From Rhodospirillaceae bacterium (GTDB taxonomy: Bacteria; Pseudomonadota; Alphaproteobacteria; UBA8366; Aestuariispiraceae), in the NCBI GenBank assembly GCA_002709955.1, contig PAQY01000012.1:443679-507678 (forward strand): 64,000 nucleotides of DNA, written 5' to 3'. Positions 61,912 to 64,000 of the stretch are shown piece by piece. Made by a program: the position numbers and the translations under genes. Numbering within the stretch: the first letter of the stretch is position 1; the number at the start of each line of letters is the position of its first letter. The notes below the pieces were generated by a model. It ran no database searches. It was not told the origin of the DNA and saw only the letters and a program-made list of their open reading frames with translations.

Positions 61912-63303
61912 ATGACAGTTCAACGATTGGAAACAATTGACCACTTGTGCTCTGCACTGCAAGACCTGCCCACCAAGAGCGATGCTCAGGTTGGACAGAT
62001 GATAGCGATTGGCCTGGAAGAGATCGAGGAACGTGTCGGTGCGGCGCGTTGGGCCAAAATGAAAGAATTGGTCAGTTCATTCGTTGAAAGTGCCATTAAG
62101 GCGCATGCCGGACCCAGGGATGTTTTCCTTCGGGTGGAAGACGGCAGCTATGTGATTGTTTTTCAAGGGGTTTCAAACGATTCGGCATTGTTGATCGCCA
62201 GCAAAATTGCCATGCAAGTGAACAAAACTCTGTTCGGTCAGGATGGGTTTGAAGGGGCCAGCATTAGAACGGTCGTGTCAGAGGGGGAGAGTTGGAAAAC
62301 AAGCGAAACGATGAAGCCAAAGGATATCGCCAACAGATTGGCTGAAAATGCCCATAAGCTTGCCTCTGCGCCACCGCCGGAAGAGGCCCTGAAGAACAAC
62401 AACATCACGCAGGCGATCCCCAACCCACCCAATTTAGATGTAAAACCTGATCGCAAGGAGTTGCGTAAGCAATTTGCCTTGGAAATGGCTGAAATTGAAA
62501 AGACGCCAAGTTTCCTGGTATTCGTTGCCTTATGGTCCGTTCCGACAGAAACAATTTTGGGCTATAAATGCATTCCAGCCCGCAAAAACCCATATGATGA
62601 TGAAATGATGATGGCGTATAACGCCCTGCCATTCGATGCAAAACAACAGGATGTGTTCGACTTCGATATTGAAGCGCTGGAAGACGGCCTGATGCAGTTA
62701 AAGAATGTCATGGCGTCGGGTCATCATCGCATCAATGTGGTATTCAATATCAGTTTCGAAACGCTGTCGGCGCGTCACGGGCGTGATGATCTGACCGCGG
62801 TCTTGCGGATGGTTCCCCCAGCTTTGCGCCAGCGGATTTATGCCAATCTGTGCGATATTCCGGAAGGAATTCCACCCAGCCGGTTGATGGAACTGTATCA
62901 ATATTTGACACCGTTCTTCCGCGATGTTGCGGTCGTAATGCGCCATTCAAAACTGCAGGGCAGCATTAAGAACACGCTTTCAAGATTACATGCCGCAGGG
63001 GTCCGCATGGTTGGGATTGAACTGCCTTCCATACCGACCAATCTGGAAATCGAATGGACGAAATCAACATTGGCGTTGGCCAAACAACTGGGGTTAATCA
63101 CCAAGGTCATCAATGTGACCAGATGGTCGGATGTGCTTGCCTTTGCAGAAGGGGGTGTACAACTGATCAGTGGTCCTGTCCTAGTGACGCCCAGCAGAAA
63201 GCTGTTGCCCCCGAAAAGGCTGACGATTGCAGAGGTCAGAAACAGGGTGAATGAAGACACCAGTATGGATGATATGGCGAGAATCAAATCCAGCGTTGGT
63301 TAA
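61912..63303 (+). CDS. Large protein with degenerate GGDEF-like and EAL-like halves
   Basis: 463 residues. Residues ~50-125 resemble a GGDEF domain whose signature has decayed: DVFLRVEDGSYVIVF stands where RxGGDEFVVVL is expected. Residues ~180-430 resemble an EAL domain without catalytic residues: ALWSVPTETILGYKCIPARK in place of the EAL strand, later RMVGIELPSIPTNLEIEW and VINVTRWSDVLAFAEGGVQL. Such proteins may bind c-di-GMP or proteins rather than make or break it. GGAGG precedes ATGs at 61906 and 61912. The reading is mine, by eye, with moderate confidence. Confidence 0.65.
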   Translation: MTVQRLETIDHLCSALQDLPTKSDAQVGQMIAIGLEEIEERVGAARWAKMKELVSSFVESAIKAHAGPRDVFLRVEDGSYVIVFQGVSNDSALLIASKIAMQVNKTLFGQDGFEGASIRTVVSEGESWKTSETMKPKDIANRLAENAHKLASAPPPEEALKNNNITQAIPNPPNLDVKPDRKELRKQFALEMAEIEKTPSFLVFVALWSVPTETILGYKCIPARKNPYDDEMMMAYNALPFDAKQQDVFDFDIEALEDGLMQLKNVMASGHHRINVVFNISFETLSARHGRDDLTAVLRMVPPALRQRIYANLCDIPEGIPPSRLMELYQYLTPFFRDVAVVMRHSKLQGSIKNTLSRLHAAGVRMVGIELPSIPTNLEIEWTKSTLALAKQLGLITKVINVTRWSDVLAFAEGGVQLISGPVLVTPSRKLLPPKRLTIAEVRNRVNEDTSMDDMARIKSSVG

Positions 63304-63433
63304 CGTCCACCCTTTGAAACTTGACTTTCGCGCGGTGTCTTAACGGCTTTGTTGAAAAACAGGCTGTTTACAAGCACCTGTGCCTATGGTGTCCTATGCA
63401 CATAATAATAACTACGGACGAAAGAGCGCCCGA

Positions 63434-64000
63434 ATGCAGCCTTTTGCAATTGCGGGAGTACAAATGCATGTTGGAGCCTATGCTGAAAATGTAACAGCGA
63501 TCCGACAGCGCCTTGATCTGACCGTCGCCCGCTTTCCTTGGGTTCAGATGGTTATGTTTTCTGAACTGGCCCCTTATGGGCCCTTGCCGGAACATGCACA
63601 GACCCTGCCTGGGCCTGCTGAGGAGATTTTCCAGGAAATGGCGCGCGCCCATGGTGTGTGGCTGTTGCCCGGTTCGATTTTTGAGCGGGTTGGCGACAAA
63701 ATCTACAATACAGCGATCGTGATCAATCCAGAGGGGGAGATCGTCGGGCGCTATCGCAAGATGTTTCCTTTCCGCCCGTATGAGGCTGGAATTGAGGCGG
63801 GGACAGAGTTTCTGATCTTCGATGTTCCAGATGTGGGGCGTTTCGGGGTTTCGATCTGTTATGACATCTGGTTCGCGGAAACGACACGCACCCTGACGGC
63901 GCAGGGGGTGGAGGTTCTGTTGCATCCCGTCCTGACCGGAACCATTGATCGCGATGTGGAACTGTCCATCGCCCGCGCGTCGGCGGCCATGTTCCAATGC
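63434..64000 (+). CDS. Nitrilase-superfamily carbon-nitrogen hydrolase, 5' part
   Basis: The frame is open from ATG 63434 to the window edge (189 residues, C-terminus missing). The catalytic triad is visible: Glu44 in FSELAPYG, Lys109 in GRYRKMFPF and Cys142 in GVSICYDIWFAET. It resembles aliphatic amidases or N-carbamoyl-amine hydrolases. GGACGAAAGAG lies before the ATG as a weak ribosome site. It lies 130 bases after the GGDEF/EAL-like gene. Confidence 0.87.
   Translation, partial: MQPFAIAGVQMHVGAYAENVTAIRQRLDLTVARFPWVQMVMFSELAPYGPLPEHAQTLPGPAEEIFQEMARAHGVWLLPGSIFERVGDKIYNTAIVINPEGEIVGRYRKMFPFRPYEAGIEAGTEFLIFDVPDVGRFGVSICYDIWFAETTRTLTAQGVEVLLHPVLTGTIDRDVELSIARASAAMFQC

Overview
The window looks like chromosomal DNA from an alphaproteobacterium, probably Rhodospirillales-like in the broad sense. 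The evidence is the pair of cell-cycle genes divK-pleD, a chpT-type histidine phosphotransferase, rpsF-rpsR-rplI with long disordered S6 and L9 tails, a DUF3553 gene, a fadD-like/PPK2/SDR housekeeping mix, and two arrays of palindromic 'TCCGGGATGACG'-type interspersed repeats common in that class. There is no phage, plasmid, integrase, IS element or CRISPR array. The organism assignment is inference from gene content.

Region 1 (1-12.5 kb) is aromatic catabolism. It opens with the 3' end of boxB (benzoyl-CoA epoxidase), a strong terminator and a 305-bp tandem repeat array. A minus-strand seven-gene operon follows: flavodoxin, DUF4863 protein, benzoate-CoA ligase, alpha/beta hydrolase, MBL hydrolase, MaoC hydratase and FadH-type dienoyl-CoA reductase, tightly spaced or overlapping. 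Divergent from it is boxR, the XRE/shikimate-kinase-fold regulator of the box pathway, with repeated AGTGCA sites between. An AbrB-family membrane protein and a lone NuoE-NuoF fusion diaphorase come next.

Region 2 (12.6-22.6 kb) holds DUF3553, chpT, a CheY-like receiver and cheR, then nitroreductases, a rhomboid protease, an acetyltransferase, an acyl-CoA ligase, PPK2, a glyoxalase-II-like protein, an SDR and a secreted protein of unknown function.

Region 3 (22.6-26.8 kb) has a second repeat block of the same family in the opposite orientation, then catI-catJ-pcaF with a divergent IclR regulator. These enzymes convert 3-oxoadipate to succinyl-CoA and acetyl-CoA, which is the natural end of the box pathway in region 1.

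Region 4 (26.8-35.2 kb) has a CHASE4-like sensor kinase, tRNA-Val(CAC), a DUF3108 protein, an FMN split-barrel protein with an Ldh-family dehydrogenase and a divergent XRE-cupin regulator, and rpsF-rpsR-rplI. The stretch 26828-27121 (about 290 bp) is AT-rich and I see nothing definite in it. Region 5 (35.3-42.5 kb) is the fatty-acid synthesis cluster fabD-fabG-acpP-fabF with a DMT-type permease, mltG and cfa.

Region 6 (42.5-53.2 kb) is mixed: a secreted phosphoesterase, a DddP-like M24 enzyme, a diguanylate cyclase, dehydrogenases, a rhodanese-ChrB/chrA chromate pair, and ROK kinase-dinB. Region 7 (53.3-64 kb) has divK-pleD, a phnCDEE (phoCDET-like) phosphonate/phosphate transporter, an agmatinase-family enzyme, a large protein that I read as a degenerate GGDEF-EAL pair, and the start of a nitrilase-superfamily gene cut by the window edge.

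Functions are assigned from motifs recognised by eye. Start codons were chosen by Shine-Dalgarno position and family start, and several differ from the longest possible reading frame.
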